Source of the DNA: Clostridia bacterium
GTDB taxonomy: Bacteria; Bacillota_A; Clostridia; Christensenellales; CAG-138
DNA: 36,030 nt
Assembly: GCA_017394605.1 (NCBI GenBank)
Contig: JAFPXU010000130.1
Coordinates: 1-36,030 of the forward strand
Direction: 5' to 3'
Shown: positions 17,824-26,921 of the stretch, piece after piece
Layout: each line of letters opens with the position of its first letter
How positions within the stretch are numbered: position 1 is the stretch's first letter
Notes under the pieces: generated by a model
Seen by the model: only the letters and a program-made list of their open reading frames with translations
Told to the model about the DNA's origin: nothing
Database searches by the model: none
Program-made: the position numbers and the translations under genes

Positions 17824-19137
17824 TTAATCCCCGGATGGCAAGTTCTTTTTCAATTCTTTCACGATTTGTAGCGATCTTTCCGCAATTCTGTGATATCGCT
17901 CCACCTTTTTCATTCTTTTCTCCGGGAGCGAATCGATGATGCCGAACGTAATATTCATGGGCTGGAAATCCGATCCGTTATAGCCGGAAACATAATGCGA
18001 CAGCGCTCCGAGCGCAGTAGACGACGGAAACTCCGTCATTTCCTGCCCAAGAACATGCTGCGCCATGCAGATTCCTGCGACAAGGCCGCTGGAAGCGGAT
18101 TCCACATATCCTTCCACGCCTGTCATCTGACCCGCAAAGAAAAGATCAGGTCTGGTCCTGAACTGATAAAACGCGTTCAGAAGACCAGGACTGTTGATAA
18201 ACGTGTTGCGGTGCATCACGCCGTATCTCGAATACTCCGCGTGTTCGAGACCCGGGATCATGCCGAAAACGCGTCTCTGCTCGCCGAATTTCAGATTTGT
18301 CTGAAACCCGACGATATTGTACAGAGTTCCTTCCGCGTTGTCCTGACGGAGCTGCACGACCGCGAACGGCTTCTGCCCCTCATGCTCGAATCCGACCGGT
18401 TTCAACGGTCCGTACGCGAGTGTCATCGGTCCCCGCTTCGCCATGATCTCGACGGGCATGCATCCCTCGAACACCCTGGGCGTCTCGAAATCGTGAAGCG
18501 TGACGGAGTCCGCGTTGATCAGCGCCTCGTAGAAGGAAAAATACTGTTCTTCCGTCATGGGGCAGTTCAGATAGTCGTCGCCTCTGCCGTACCGGGATCC
18601 GCGGAACATCTTTGTCAGATCAAGCGAATCATATTCCACGATCGGCGCAGCAGCGTCATAAAAATGCAGTCCCGGCGCGATCTTCTGTATCTCATCGGAC
18701 AGCGCGTCCGATGTCAGCGGTCCGGTCGCGACGATGGTATATCCTTCCGGAATCCATGTGATCTCCTCATGATGCACCGTGATCAGCGGATTATTACGGA
18801 TCTTTTCCGTAACCATTTCGGAAAAAAGCGTCCGGTCCACAGCCAGCGCTCCTCCCGCAGGAACGGATGTCGCGTCCGCACAGCGCATGATAAGAGAATC
18901 AAGCTCCCGCATTTCCGCTTTCAGAAGCCCTACCGCGTTCTCGATCCGGTCGGACCGGAAGGAGTTCGAGCAAACCAGTTCCGCGAATCCGTCCGTCTTA
19001 TGCGCAGGAGATTTCTTGTCCGGCTTCATTTCATACAACTCGACCGGCACACCGAATCTGGTCAGCCTGTCGGCTGCTTCGCTTCCCGCAAGGCCGGCTC
19101 CAATCACATTGACCTTCATCTTTCCGTTATGCTCCAT
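17824..19137 (-). CDS. trmFO: Methylenetetrahydrofolate:tRNA (uracil-54) C5-methyltransferase TrmFO
   Basis: A 437-residue FAD-dependent enzyme that makes ribothymidine (m5U54) in the tRNA T-loop using methylenetetrahydrofolate. The FAD Rossmann motif is [14 protein letters not shown] (GAGLAG at 13-18), followed by LVCSNSFRS, containing a conserved Cys, and [29 protein letters not shown] is the C-terminal FAD/GidA-like signature. TrmFO differs from MnmG by length and these motifs. ATG 19137 overlaps the end of the glycosyltransferase gene by 11 bases, with GGAGGG about ten bases before; ATG six codons in is an alternative. It is the usual upstream neighbour of hslV in Firmicutes. Confidence 0.96.
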   Translation of the reverse strand: MEHNGKMKVNVIGAGLAGSEAADRLTRFGVPVELYEMKPDKKSPAHKTDGFAELVCSNSFRSDRIENAVGLLKAEMRELDSLIMRCADATSVPAGGALAVDRTLFSEMVTEKIRNNPLITVHHEEITWIPEGYTIVATGPLTSDALSDEIQKIAPGLHFYDAAAPIVEYDSLDLTKMFRGSRYGRGDDYLNCPMTEEQYFSFYEALINADSVTLHDFETPRVFEGCMPVEIMAKRGPMTLAYGPLKPVGFEHEGQKPFAVVQLRQDNAEGTLYNIVGFQTNLKFGEQRRVFGMIPGLEHAEYSRYGVMHRNTFINSPGLLNAFYQFRTRPDLFFAGQMTGVEGYVESASSGLVAGICMAQHVLGQEMTEFPSSTALGALSHYVSGYNGSDFQPMNITFGIIDSLPEKRMKKVERYHRIAERSLQIVKELKKNLPSGD

Positions 19138-22100
19138 ACATCAGCTTCCCTCCCGGGATGCCTTTCAAAAACGCCGCCCAGTCCGCGTCGATCCTGAGTC
19201 CGGAAATGCCCGGATACAGAAGAACGAACATCAGTACCGCAAGGCCTAGCCACACCCATTTCCATCTGCTCAGAACCGGATACCGGTCTTCAAGCTTGAG
19301 CATCAGGTAGACCGCGCCCATCAGGATGAACGGGACGGTTGCAAAAAAGTGATAAATGAACGTACACCTGCTCACCAGGACCCACGGCAGATAGTTGGCA
19401 AGCACGCCGATAAAGATCACCTGAAGAGCAATATCTTTCTTGACCTTTCCCGTCAGTCTGCCGATCAGAAGCGCTATGGCGCCGACCGTGCTGACCCACC
19501 AGACTGCCGGATTGCCGGATGCGGTCATCGTCGAGATCGTATTGCCGACCTGACTGCCGTAGAAGTACCACATGGGCTTCATCGTGAACGGCCACTGCCA
19601 GAAACTCGACTGGTACGGATGCGTTGCCTTCAGACCGCTGTGGTAGGAATACATGAAATCCTGATAGTTCCAGAAGGTCCGGAACATGTCCCTGATGCCG
19701 TAGGAGGAGCTCACTCCCGCTTCATAGCGGTAGTACGGGTAATAAGACGCGAAATAGATGCAGAACGGCACGATCACAAAGAAGAGTACGCACCACAGCA
19801 GCGTCAGAACCGTATATTTCCAGTAGACCGATACCGCTGCAATTTCGGACGGCGTCCCGTTCTTCATTCGGTCACGGTAAGTCCTGTATCTCTCAAACAG
19901 CGTGTAGAAAAGCAGTACGGCAAGTCCGCCTCCCGCATAGAAGCAGATCCATTTGCTGGCGATGCCCAGTCCGAAGAACAGTCCCGAAAGTGCCAGCGGC
20001 TTCAGCGTGTCCCTGAATGCGTCCGCGAAAAAGTTCATGGAGATGTACCGGTACATGTAATAGAACATCAGCAGAATGAAGAAAACGCCGTATACGTCGA
20101 TCGTCGCGATCCTGGTCTGCGTAAAATGCATGAAATCGAACGCGAAAAGCATCATCAGAAGGAACGCGTAATCCGACCGCTTGAACATTCTCCTGCCGAA
20201 CGCGTACATCAGAGGAAGCATCAGGACCCCTATCAGCGTCCCGGTAAACCTCCAGCCGAACGGGCTCATTCCGAATATCGCGACTCCGATCATGATCAGG
20301 AGCTTTCCGAGAGGCGGATGCGAATTCTCATATGGTTTCAGATTGTGCAGATGCTCGTACGCGGTCCTTCCGTGATACAGCTCATCGAAATACATTCCGT
20401 TGAAATAGGAAGGAATCTCAGGTACCGTATTCTGCTCGTCCAGTAGACACTGTTGCGTTCCGGCGGGGTCATCGATCGACGCGGGAACAAGATTCCCTCC
20501 GTCATCGAAAAACGCGATCTCGTTGATCTTCAGCGTTCCGGAATAAAGCGTCAGCGTGACATGATCCGAATGGAAGTCGCATTCATAAGGCTTCCAGCGG
20601 AACATATCGTCATAGGTCTGCGTGTAAAGAGTGTCCTTTTCCCCGTCGGAAAGCATCATCGTCCCGCTTTCGCTGACATTCGGGCTTCCTATATTGGAAT
20701 AGACCCAGTACTCGGAAATCCGCGTGTTTTCAGGAAACCGTACCAGAACCGACTCCCCGAGGGAAACGGGCTGCCAGAAAGTCTGCGGCGCCTTCAGTGT
20801 GCCCAGATTTACAAAAGCGATGACAGCATACAGCAGCGTGAACGCGATCAGCAGAATGCGTTCTTTTTTTGTATACCGCAACCGCACGTCGGTTTTCTCC
20901 GGGATCAGAAACGCGGAAGAATCCGAAACGCGCAAAGGATCGTGCTGTTCCACAACCGTGGGCAGAATATGATTCCGGAGCAGGATGTCGACAGCCGACC
21001 AGGTAAGAACGATCGACCCGAGCACTTCCGCAGCCGATCCCAGAAGGACGATCATGTCGTACAACTGTCCGCGCATCGACTGGTGATCCACGATGTACAT
21101 GGCGGAGATCACATTCAGAAGCAGCGGCAGAGAAAGAATCAGATAGGAAAGCAGGAGCCTCCTGTCCTTCTCATACAGATAGGACAGCATCAGCAACAGC
21201 AGAGCGGGTATGATATAGCGCTCATGCATAAAGTGCCCGAATGTGAATATCAGCGTGAGCATCACGGCGCCGCAGAGATACAGCGATCCCCTGTGCGATC
21301 TGCAGCTGCGGATAAACAGGAACGCGGAGAAAGCGACGGAAGCCGCGATCGAGAAGACGCCGATCGCCTTATACGGGATCCCAAGAAACGCGATCTCGTC
21401 AACGGGCGTCCAGTTGCCTCCGATCAAGGCGTGGAAGTTAAACGCCTCAATGGACGCGTACGCATAGGAACCGGCCGTGGAAGCGTATTTCTCGAACAGC
21501 CAGAGCCATCCCTGCGTTCCTTTGAACGGAAGGGCGAGCACAAAGATGACAGCAAGCGCAGCCGCGACGGCGCAAAGCGCTTTCAGGAGTCTCTTCCAGA
21601 TGTTGTCGGAATGGACGCCGGAGAAATAAGCAATCGCAAGAAGCGGTCCGAACATCAGCGCCTGCGGCTTGATCAGGATCATCAGTCCGTACAGCGCCCC
21701 TGCCGCGATCCGCCTGTCATCCAGAAACAGCATGCATACCGTCACGAGTCCGAGGGACAGTATGGAATCAATCTGTCCCCAGGCGCCCGTCACATAGCAG
21801 ATGGCTGGATTCAGCGCGATCACCGCGGAAAGAATCAGCGCCGTTTTTCTGGACGAACCGCATTTCACGGCAAGCCGGTAGACGAGTATCACACTCAGAA
21901 TATCCGCCGCCGCGGACGGAAGCTTGAACAGCAGCACGTATGCGGGCGTCCCGTATCCGAGTCCGAACAGCCTGGCAATCGCGGTCATCAGCCAGAGGAT
22001 ATACATGTATCCCGGCGGATAATCAGCGAACATGCCGCTTGTATAGAAATTCCTTGGACCGTTCATCATGGCGTTACCCCACGCCATGAAACAGTTGATA

Positions 22101-22948
22101 TCCGTGGAATGGCCGACGAAAACAAAGGAAAGAATCATCCGGATGACAGCGGACAGAACAATGATCAGGATCAGAATGATTCTTGCGTCTTTTGCAGAAA
22201 GCGAGTCTTTCCGGTGCTGTCTTCTCAGGTACCGCACGTACAGCACGGCTCCCGCAAGAGCGGCAAGCGCCGTAACCAGCAGCATATAGACGAACGGCTG
22301 CGCATCGGATCCTGCCGGGCTCTCCTCTGAATAATCCGAATGTCCGTAATAGACCACGCCGGTCTCATGCGCGAGATCCAGGACGTCCGCTTCATCGTAC
22401 TCTTCGGCGACGCTCATTCTGATATCGGCAAAGTAAGCTTTCCCGCATGCCTCCATGCTGTAGCCGCCGATGCGCATGGCGACGCGCAGGGTATGCTGGT
22501 CGGGGGGCGTAAGAACCAGAAGCTCCACGTCTTCCCAGTCATTTGTGCCGATTAAATCGTAGGAATAGCAATAGGTGCCGTCGAGAGCAAAATTGTCGAT
22601 GGAGATCGTAGCGCCGAGATCGCCTTCAACGTTTTCCGTTTTTACCAGGGCGGTGATCCTGTACACGGTGTCAGGCTCCACCGAAACGGTCTGGATCGCT
22701 CTCGCGTCATTGGAACGGATGTTCTCGATATAGATACAGTTACCCACTTCCGGGTCTTCCGAAAAGCCGTAATCCAGATAATCCTCTGATTCGACATACG
22801 CGGAAAGATCCCACCCGGCAGGGAGGGACGCATCAGCAGATGAAACGGAAAAATCGCCGTTATAAATCAGATTCTCATCGCCGAGTGCACCGGCAAACGG
22901 AACAGTAAGAATCAGTAATGCAATTAAAATATATAAAAATCTGCGCAA
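19127..22948 (-). CDS. Large two-module GT-C membrane glycosyltransferase (GT39/PMT-like C-terminal half)
   Basis: A 1273-residue secretory-pathway membrane protein. Residues 1-22 form a signal peptide; 25-185 look like a carbohydrate-binding beta-sandwich ([10 protein letters not shown]..., AGWDLS); a transmembrane helix follows at about 218-240. Residues about 255-670 form a polytopic GT-C-like module with an early Asp pair region ([10 protein letters not shown]), [10 protein letters not shown] and GAWGQIDS. About 715-840 lies a second extracellular beta-rich, discoidin-like stretch. The C-terminal module has the PMT signatures FDELYHGR (Asp-Glu near 853) and [10 protein letters not shown], then many hydrophobic helices. 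PMT-family enzymes transfer sugars from polyprenyl phosphate donors; donor and acceptor here are unknown. The start is TTG with AGGA about 11 bases upstream. It has its own promoter and overlaps trmFO by 11 bases. The two-module reading is from motifs only. Confidence 0.88.
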   Translation of the reverse strand: MRRFLYILIALLILTVPFAGALGDENLIYNGDFSVSSADASLPAGWDLSAYVESEDYLDYGFSEDPEVGNCIYIENIRSNDARAIQTVSVEPDTVYRITALVKTENVEGDLGATISIDNFALDGTYCYSYDLIGTNDWEDVELLVLTPPDQHTLRVAMRIGGYSMEACGKAYFADIRMSVAEEYDEADVLDLAHETGVVYYGHSDYSEESPAGSDAQPFVYMLLVTALAALAGAVLYVRYLRRQHRKDSLSAKDARIILILIIVLSAVIRMILSFVFVGHSTDINCFMAWGNAMMNGPRNFYTSGMFADYPPGYMYILWLMTAIARLFGLGYGTPAYVLLFKLPSAAADILSVILVYRLAVKCGSSRKTALILSAVIALNPAICYVTGAWGQIDSILSLGLVTVCMLFLDDRRIAAGALYGLMILIKPQALMFGPLLAIAYFSGVHSDNIWKRLLKALCAVAAALAVIFVLALPFKGTQGWLWLFEKYASTAGSYAYASIEAFNFHALIGGNWTPVDEIAFLGIPYKAIGVFSIAASVAFSAFLFIRSCRSHRGSLYLCGAVMLTLIFTFGHFMHERYIIPALLLLMLSYLYEKDRRLLLSYLILSLPLLLNVISAMYIVDHQSMRGQLYDMIVLLGSAAEVLGSIVLTWSAVDILLRNHILPTVVEQHDPLRVSDSSAFLIPEKTDVRLRYTKKERILLIAFTLLYAVIAFVNLGTLKAPQTFWQPVSLGESVLVRFPENTRISEYWVYSNIGSPNVSESGTMMLSDGEKDTLYTQTYDDMFRWKPYECDFHSDHVTLTLYSGTLKINEIAFFDDGGNLVPASIDDPAGTQQCLLDEQNTVPEIPSYFNGMYFDELYHGRTAYEHLHNLKPYENSHPPLGKLLIMIGVAIFGMSPFGWRFTGTLIGVLMLPLMYAFGRRMFKRSDYAFLLMMLFAFDFMHFTQTRIATIDVYGVFFILLMFYYMYRYISMNFFADAFRDTLKPLALSGLFFGLGIASKWICFYAGGGLAVLLFYTLFERYRTYRDRMKNGTPSEIAAVSVYWKYTVLTLLWCVLFFVIVPFCIYFASYYPYYRYEAGVSSSYGIRDMFRTFWNYQDFMYSYHSGLKATHPYQSSFWQWPFTMKPMWYFYGSQVGNTISTMTASGNPAVWWVSTVGAIALLIGRLTGKVKKDIALQVIFIGVLANYLPWVLVSRCTFIYHFFATVPFILMGAVYLMLKLEDRYPVLSRWKWVWLGLAVLMFVLLYPGISGLRIDADWAAFLKGIPGGKLMYGA

Positions 22949-22984
22949 TTCAGATATCGTCCTTGCGTTATCATTCTGTCTTAA

Positions 22985-23013
22985 AATATAGCATTATGAG
23001 GATAAAAGTTCAA
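22985..23013 (-). promoter_or_regulatory. Promoter of the glycosyltransferase-trmFO-hslVU run
   Basis: On the minus strand TTGAAC (23008-23013) is followed by 17 bases and TATATT (22985-22990). It lies between the rnhB stop and the TTG start of the glycosyltransferase, giving a leader of about 30 bases. Match is four of six at -35 and five of six at -10, with ideal spacing. Confidence 0.7.
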
Positions 23014-23021
23014 TGCAGGGG

Positions 23022-23651
23022 CTACTGCCGGAGGAACTTGGAAATGAACGAGATGCGGTGGATCGGACACGGACCGAATTTTCTGAGAGCCTCGATATGC
23101 TCCGCTGTGCCGTATCCCTTGTTTTTTGCGAACTTATACTCCGGATACACGCGGTCCATTTCGATCATATACCTGTCCCTGTGCACCTTTGCGACGATGG
23201 ATGCCGCCGCAATGGAATAGGAAAGCGCGTCACCGTGGATCAGGATATGCTGTTCCGCGTCAAGTTTTAGACCCTGAAGCGCGTCGATCAGAAGATCCGT
23301 CGGCTTTCGCTTCATCCCGTTGTACGCGTTCGTAAAGGCCAGCCGTGTGGCCTCGAGGATGTTAATGGAATCGATCACGTCCGGCTCAACGAAAGAGACG
23401 CAGTAATCCACCGCGGTATCGATCAGGACCGGGTAGATCTTCTCTCTTCTGGACTCCGACAGTTTTTTAGAATCGTTGACATGCTCGATCAGCGGATCGC
23501 TCGGCATGATAATGCAGCAGGCGGCTACGGGCCCAGCGAGCGGCCCCCTGCCGACCTCGTCCATTCCCCCGAGGACGCATCCCTGCTTTCCCCAGTATTC
23601 CCGGTCGTACGCGGTTATGGATTCCAGACGTGTTCTTTCCTTCTCCGTCAT
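23022..23651 (-). CDS. rnhB: Ribonuclease HII
   Basis: A 209-residue RNase HII that nicks at ribonucleotides in DNA and removes RNA from RNA-DNA hybrids. The catalytic carboxylates are Asp31 and Glu32 (GMDEVGRGPLAGPV), Asp123 (LIDALQG) and Asp141 (GDALSYSIAAASI); DSKKLSESRRE and GYGTAEHIEAL are further type-II landmarks. Its ATG overlaps the rbgA stop by four bases (ATGA), so the two are coupled, a conserved Firmicute pair. It ends just before the promoter of the glycosyltransferase gene. No unusual features. Confidence 0.96.
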   Translation of the reverse strand: MTEKERTRLESITAYDREYWGKQGCVLGGMDEVGRGPLAGPVAACCIIMPSDPLIEHVNDSKKLSESRREKIYPVLIDTAVDYCVSFVEPDVIDSINILEATRLAFTNAYNGMKRKPTDLLIDALQGLKLDAEQHILIHGDALSYSIAAASIVAKVHRDRYMIEMDRVYPEYKFAKNKGYGTAEHIEALRKFGPCPIHRISFISKFLRQ

Positions 23652-24496
23652 GCTTTTTCCTCAGGCGTCTCAAGCGTAATTCTGCCGAGCTTCCCGCTTC
23701 TGAACTCGTCGAGCAGGACCTCAGCGGCGCGTTTTGTATTTTCCTCTCCGTTTGTGTAAAACAGCGACCGCTTGCGGCATACGTTCCTCAGATAGGCCTC
23801 GCGGTCATTTTCATCCGGAACAGATCCGAACCGTTCCTGCAGTACTTCGGGAATAACGGGAGCGAGTTCCATCGCAAGCTCGACCGCGATGTCCTCTATA
23901 TCCAGAATGTCGTCATTGATCGCGTTCAGATAGGACAGATGCCTTGCGGTGGTCTCGTCCTCAAACTTCGGCCAGAGAATACCGGGAGAATCCATGAGTT
24001 CGAGATACTTTGTGACGGAGACCCACTGTTTTCCCTTCGTCACGCCGGGTTTGTTCCCTACCGCCGCCCGCTTTTTCCCTGCGATGCAGTTGATCATCGT
24101 GGATTTCCCGACGTTCGGGATCCCGACAACGATGGCCCGGACGGTCTTGAGGACGCCTTTGGCCCTCGCTTTTTCCACAAGGGGCTTCGCCACCTCGTCA
24201 AGGACCGGAACGATCCGGTTTTTCGATGTATTCCGGACAGAGCTGACAGAAACCGTCCTCATCCCCTGCGCCTCAAAAACGGAGATCCAGCGGTTCGTCT
24301 CTTCCAGTGAAGCAAGATCGCTTTTGTTCAGAATCACGACGCGTTGCTTCCCGGAAAAAAGATCGTTGAAATCCGGATTGCGGGTCGACAACGGCGCGCG
24401 CGCGTCCGCGACTTCCACAACGATATCCGTCAGTTTGAGATTGTCCTGGAGCATTTTTTTCGCTTTCGCCATGTGCCCCGGGTACCATTGGATCAT
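23648..24496 (-). CDS. rbgA: Ribosome biogenesis GTPase RbgA (YlqF)
   Basis: A 282-residue circularly permuted GTPase required for late 50S subunit assembly in Bacillus. The permuted order is visible: G4 NKSD (57-60) precedes G1 GIPNVGKS (125-132), then the G2 threonine in PGVTKG and G3 DSPG (169-172). The N-terminal IQWYPGHMAKA and the C-terminal RNA-binding region from about 200 are typical. AGGAG sits six bases before ATG, and the U-tract of the rplS terminator ends immediately before AGGAG, so expression may depend on terminator read-through. It is coupled to rnhB by a four-base overlap. Confidence 0.95.
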   Translation of the reverse strand: MIQWYPGHMAKAKKMLQDNLKLTDIVVEVADARAPLSTRNPDFNDLFSGKQRVVILNKSDLASLEETNRWISVFEAQGMRTVSVSSVRNTSKNRIVPVLDEVAKPLVEKARAKGVLKTVRAIVVGIPNVGKSTMINCIAGKKRAAVGNKPGVTKGKQWVSVTKYLELMDSPGILWPKFEDETTARHLSYLNAINDDILDIEDIAVELAMELAPVIPEVLQERFGSVPDENDREAYLRNVCRKRSLFYTNGEENTKRAAEVLLDEFRSGKLGRITLETPEEKA

Positions 24497-24507
24497 AAGT
24501 AACTCCT

Positions 24508-24546
24508 AAAAAAAGAAACCCCAAAAGCTGTTACGCAATCGGGGTT
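24508..24546 (-). terminator. Intrinsic terminator after rplS, abutting the rbgA ribosome binding site
   Basis: On the minus strand AACCCCGA pairs with TTGGGGTT (one G-T) around a 14-base loop, then TCTTTTTTT follows. The T-run is continuous with AGGAGTTACTTATG, the rbgA ribosome binding site and start, so the terminator fills the whole rplS-rbgA gap. It could cap the rplS transcript or partially limit rbgA-rnhB. Confidence 0.85.
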
Positions 24547-24559
24547 AAGGTCTCGTGTG

Positions 24560-24919
24560 TTATTTGTTCTTAACGATGATTTTTTCTCTGATCTTGGCAG
24601 CCTTACCGACACGATCGCGCAGATAGAACAGTTTCGCTCTGCGGACTACGCCGTGACGGACCACTTCGATCCTGTCAATACGCGGGCTGTTGTAGGGGAA
24701 TGTTCTCTCAACGCCGACGCCGTAGGAAATCTTACGGACCGTAAAGGACTTGCGGATTCCGCCGCCCTGGATCTTGATGACGATTCCCTCAAAGTTCTGA
24801 AGTCTTTCGCTTGTGCCTTCCACGACCTTTACAAACACCCGGACGGTATCGCCGACCTGCAGCGCAGGAAGATCGCTTCTGAGCTGTTCTTTTTCCAACT
24901 CGTTGATAATTACTGACAT
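24560..24919 (-). CDS. rplS: 50S ribosomal protein L19
   Basis: A 119-residue L19, located at the 30S-50S interface. Family motifs are [39 protein letters not shown] and [13 protein letters not shown], ending in [20 protein letters not shown]. The start at ATG 24919 is fixed by AAGGAG eight to nine bases upstream and by the family N-terminus; a frame open to 24985 is leader sequence. It has its own promoter with a leader of about 70 bases, and is followed by a terminator, so it is transcribed largely as a single gene between trmD and rbgA. Confidence 0.98.
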   Translation of the reverse strand: MSVIINELEKEQLRSDLPALQVGDTVRVFVKVVEGTSERLQNFEGIVIKIQGGGIRKSFTVRKISYGVGVERTFPYNSPRIDRIEVVRHGVVRRAKLFYLRDRVGKAAKIREKIIVKNK

Positions 24920-24994
24920 GGTTAATTCTCCTTCCATATTTAAGCGTTCATACTTCATTGCGAACAGAGGACCGCCTTTTGTCACACAAATGCC

Positions 24995-25023
24995 ATTCTA
25001 ACACAGCAAAACGGTGAAAGCAA
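24995..25023 (-). promoter_or_regulatory. rplS promoter
   Basis: On the minus strand TTGCTT (25018-25023), 17 bases, then TAGAAT (24995-25000). It lies in the 174-base trmD-rplS gap, the largest in the window. The predicted start near 24988 gives a 70-base leader before rplS, long enough for an autoregulatory structure such as the L19 leaders reported in Firmicutes, though I cannot fold it reliably by eye. The rest of the gap, toward trmD, shows no clear terminator. Confidence 0.75.
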
Positions 25024-25093
25024 GCACAAAATACCCGCTTTTTCCCCTAAAATCAATGTTTTTTCAGACAGTATCCCGGAGACGCCCCGGATG

Positions 25094-25885
25094 TTATTTC
25101 TCCGGCTCCGGATCCGAAGAATTCGCTGCTTCCGGACTCTCTTCGGCGTTCCGGATCCTTTTCTTTCTGGGTTTCTTCTTCAGGGCTTCCTCCGCCTGTT
25201 TCCGCACGATGTATCTTTCATACATCTCCGGACGTACTGCCTTTGTCTTTTCCTCCGCCATACGGAGGCGCCATTCACGAATCTCTTTATGGTTGCCGTT
25301 CAGCAAAGGCTCCGGCACACACATGCCCCTGAATTCCGCAGGACGCGTATACTGAGGGTATTCCAGAAGATCGTTGGAAAAGGATTCCTCCTCGACGCTT
25401 TCCATGCTCCCGAGCACGCCCGGAATAAAGCGGCTGACGCAGTCCATGAAAACCATCGCCGGGATCTCTCCCCCGGTCAGGATATAGTCCCCGACGGAGA
25501 TCTCCTCGTCGATCAGCGGCGAAACCCGCTCGTCAATCCCTTCGTAATGACCGCAAAGCAGGATCAGGCGGCTCTCCTGCGCATATTCCCGCGCAAGTTC
25601 CGTTGTCAGCGGTTTTCCGCGCGGGGTCATCAGAACGACCTTTCCGCACGGATCATCCTTTCTGACATCCTCGATACAGTCATAGATAGGCTGCGCCATC
25701 ATGACCATGCCGGCTCCGCCGCCGTACGGATAGTCGTCCACTTTTCTGTGCTTGTTCGTCGTGTAATCCCGGATATCGTGCGTCCTGATATCGAGAATCC
25801 CGTTTTCGCACGCGCGACCAATGATACTCACGGACGCGAACGCGTTGAACATTTCAGGAAAAATAGTGAGAACGTCAATCTTCAA
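25094..25885 (-). CDS. trmD: tRNA (guanine(37)-N1)-methyltransferase TrmD
   Basis: A 263-residue SPOUT methyltransferase forming m1G37 in tRNAs with G36, preventing +1 frameshifting. The start is TTG 25885 (LKIDVLTIFPEMF), selected by GGAGG nine bases upstream; a longer upstream frame lies inside rimM and is not used. The SAM-binding trefoil knot is formed by LLCGHYEGIDERV (109-121) and SVGDYILTGGEIP (130-142), with the catalytic Asp region near YPQYTRPAEF (166-175). Beyond about residue 225 comes a basic stretch (KKKPRKKRIR) and an acidic Ser/Pro/Glu tail, absent from the shortest TrmD proteins. It overlaps rimM by 11 bases, and is last before the rplS promoter. Confidence 0.96.
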   Translation of the reverse strand: MKIDVLTIFPEMFNAFASVSIIGRACENGILDIRTHDIRDYTTNKHRKVDDYPYGGGAGMVMMAQPIYDCIEDVRKDDPCGKVVLMTPRGKPLTTELAREYAQESRLILLCGHYEGIDERVSPLIDEEISVGDYILTGGEIPAMVFMDCVSRFIPGVLGSMESVEEESFSNDLLEYPQYTRPAEFRGMCVPEPLLNGNHKEIREWRLRMAEEKTKAVRPEMYERYIVRKQAEEALKKKPRKKRIRNAEESPEAANSSDPEPEK

Positions 25886-26390
25886 ACAGTCCCACCTCCC
25901 TGAGAACTTCTGCATGGAACACGATCTGATTATGAGCAAAATCGACGGAAGAGATGAGTTTCGACAGCGCCGGTACGGAAAGCTTTCCGTTTTCAATGAC
26001 GTAAACGTCGTTCGCTACCGTCGAATAGACATCCGTTATCTTTCCGTAACGCTTTCCATCGGTATCGTACACATCACATCCGAGCAGATCGCAGATAAAA
26101 TAAGATCCCTCCGGGAGGCTGACCGCATGCACCCGGTCCACACAGAGAAAGCGGCCCTTCAGAGCAAGCGCGTCCTCCACCGAATCGCAGGATTCTAACC
26201 GGATAATGACGCTTGAGCTTTGCACCTTCACTTCCGAGATCTTTACTGCTTCATAGCGGTCCGGATACTCAATATATGCCTGATCCAATGATCGGAATCT
26301 GTTCAGATCATCGGTCTCAGGCATAATCTTCAATGCACCGTGAACGCCGTGCGGACGCACGATGCAGCCAATCCTCAAATACGGTTTCAA
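25875..26390 (-). CDS. rimM: 16S rRNA processing protein RimM
   Basis: A 171-residue RimM that binds S19 and assists 30S head maturation. The N-terminal domain begins YLRIGCIVRPHGVHGALKI, the family hallmark, and the C-terminal PRC-barrel begins near LPEGSYFICDLLGCDVYD. The start is TTG, overlapping the khpA stop by four bases (TTGA), with GGTGG upstream in khpA. The 3' end contains the ribosome binding site and start of trmD. The set rpsP-khpA-rimM-trmD is one of the most conserved Firmicute gene orders, and the overlaps imply coupled expression. Confidence 0.95.
   Translation of the reverse strand: MKPYLRIGCIVRPHGVHGALKIMPETDDLNRFRSLDQAYIEYPDRYEAVKISEVKVQSSSVIIRLESCDSVEDALALKGRFLCVDRVHAVSLPEGSYFICDLLGCDVYDTDGKRYGKITDVYSTVANDVYVIENGKLSVPALSKLISSVDFAHNQIVFHAEVLREVGLFED
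25895..25899 (-). promoter_or_regulatory. Ribosome binding site selecting the TTG start of trmD
   Basis: GGAGG on the minus strand within the 3' end of rimM, nine bases before TTG at 25885. No ATG near here would give the family N-terminus KIDVLTIFPEMF, so TTG is the start. Confidence 0.85.
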
Positions 26391-26614
26391 ATGATTTCCA
26401 CCACGTATTTTCGATTCTCTTTTAAAGAAGCAGCGCGGACTATCGTACGGATTGCCTTTGCAATTCTGCCCTGCCGTCCGATCACTTTGCCCATATCCTG
26501 TTCCGCAACATGCAGCTCGATGACAGTGCAGTCGCCGTCCTGTTTGGTGTTAACGCTGACCTCTTCCGGCAGACTGACCAGGCTTTTCGCCAGAAACAGA
26601 ACCAGTTCGTCCAT
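26387..26614 (-). CDS. khpA: KH-domain RNA-binding protein KhpA
   Basis: A 75-residue single-KH-domain protein of the KhpA (YlqC) family. The KH signature loop is GRQG (46-49) in GKVIGRQGRIAKAIRTIV. In streptococci KhpA pairs with KhpB (EloR/Jag) and influences cell elongation and many RNAs; khpB is not in the window. It starts ten bases after rpsP, in the invariant rpsP-khpA-rimM order, and its stop overlaps the TTG of rimM. The protein is complete at normal family length; its RNA targets cannot be inferred. Confidence 0.93.
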   Translation of the reverse strand: MDELVLFLAKSLVSLPEEVSVNTKQDGDCTVIELHVAEQDMGKVIGRQGRIAKAIRTIVRAASLKENRKYVVEII

Positions 26615-26623
26615 GGCGGCCTC

Positions 26624-26866
26624 TTACTGGATCGCGCCGCTCTTTTTCAAGAGAGCACGGACCGTTTCCGTAGGCTGAGCGCCTTTCCTGACCCACTCTG
26701 CGGCAGCTTCATTGTTCACCTTCAGTTCGACCGGCTCTGTTGTGGGGTTATAGTATCCCAGTTCTTCAACAAAGGCTCCGTCACGCGGTGCACGGGAATC
26801 CGCAACAACGATTCTGTAAAAAGGACTTTTCTTTGCGCCCATTCTGCGCAGTCTGATTTTAAGCAT
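26624..26866 (-). CDS. rpsP: 30S ribosomal protein S16
   Basis: An 80-residue S16, an early 30S assembly protein. It opens with [25 protein letters not shown] and continues with [14 protein letters not shown], both diagnostic. GGAGG lies seven bases before the ATG. It follows ffh by 55 bases, enough for a weak promoter, and leads khpA-rimM-trmD. No unusual features. Confidence 0.98.
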   Translation of the reverse strand: MLKIRLRRMGAKKSPFYRIVVADSRAPRDGAFVEELGYYNPTTEPVELKVNNEAAAEWVRKGAQPTETVRALLKKSGAIQ

Positions 26867-26893
26867 AATGTTCCTCCAAAAATATAATGATTT

Positions 26894-26921
26894 ATCTTAA
26901 ATGAAAACCAGTCGTTTTCAA
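26894..26921 (-). promoter_or_regulatory. Possible promoter for rpsP-khpA-rimM-trmD
   Basis: On the minus strand TTGAAA (26916-26921) directly follows the ffh stop, then 16 bases and TAAGAT (26894-26899). A short stem GAAAAC/GTTTTC overlaps the -35 and spacer. It has five of six -35 matches but a short spacer, so it is only a candidate; the genes may also be read through from ffh. Confidence 0.45.

Noticed and set aside
20453..22330. Very long open frame on the plus strand (over 600 codons) opposite the glycosyltransferase gene
   Set aside because: The product is rich in Arg, His, Gln and Asp with no recognisable motif, and the minus-strand gene has clear family motifs throughout; it is an antisense shadow of codon bias.
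25060..25093. GC-rich self-complementary stretch after trmD as a terminator
   Set aside because: Only four-base CCGG pairing is possible and no T-run follows the stem.
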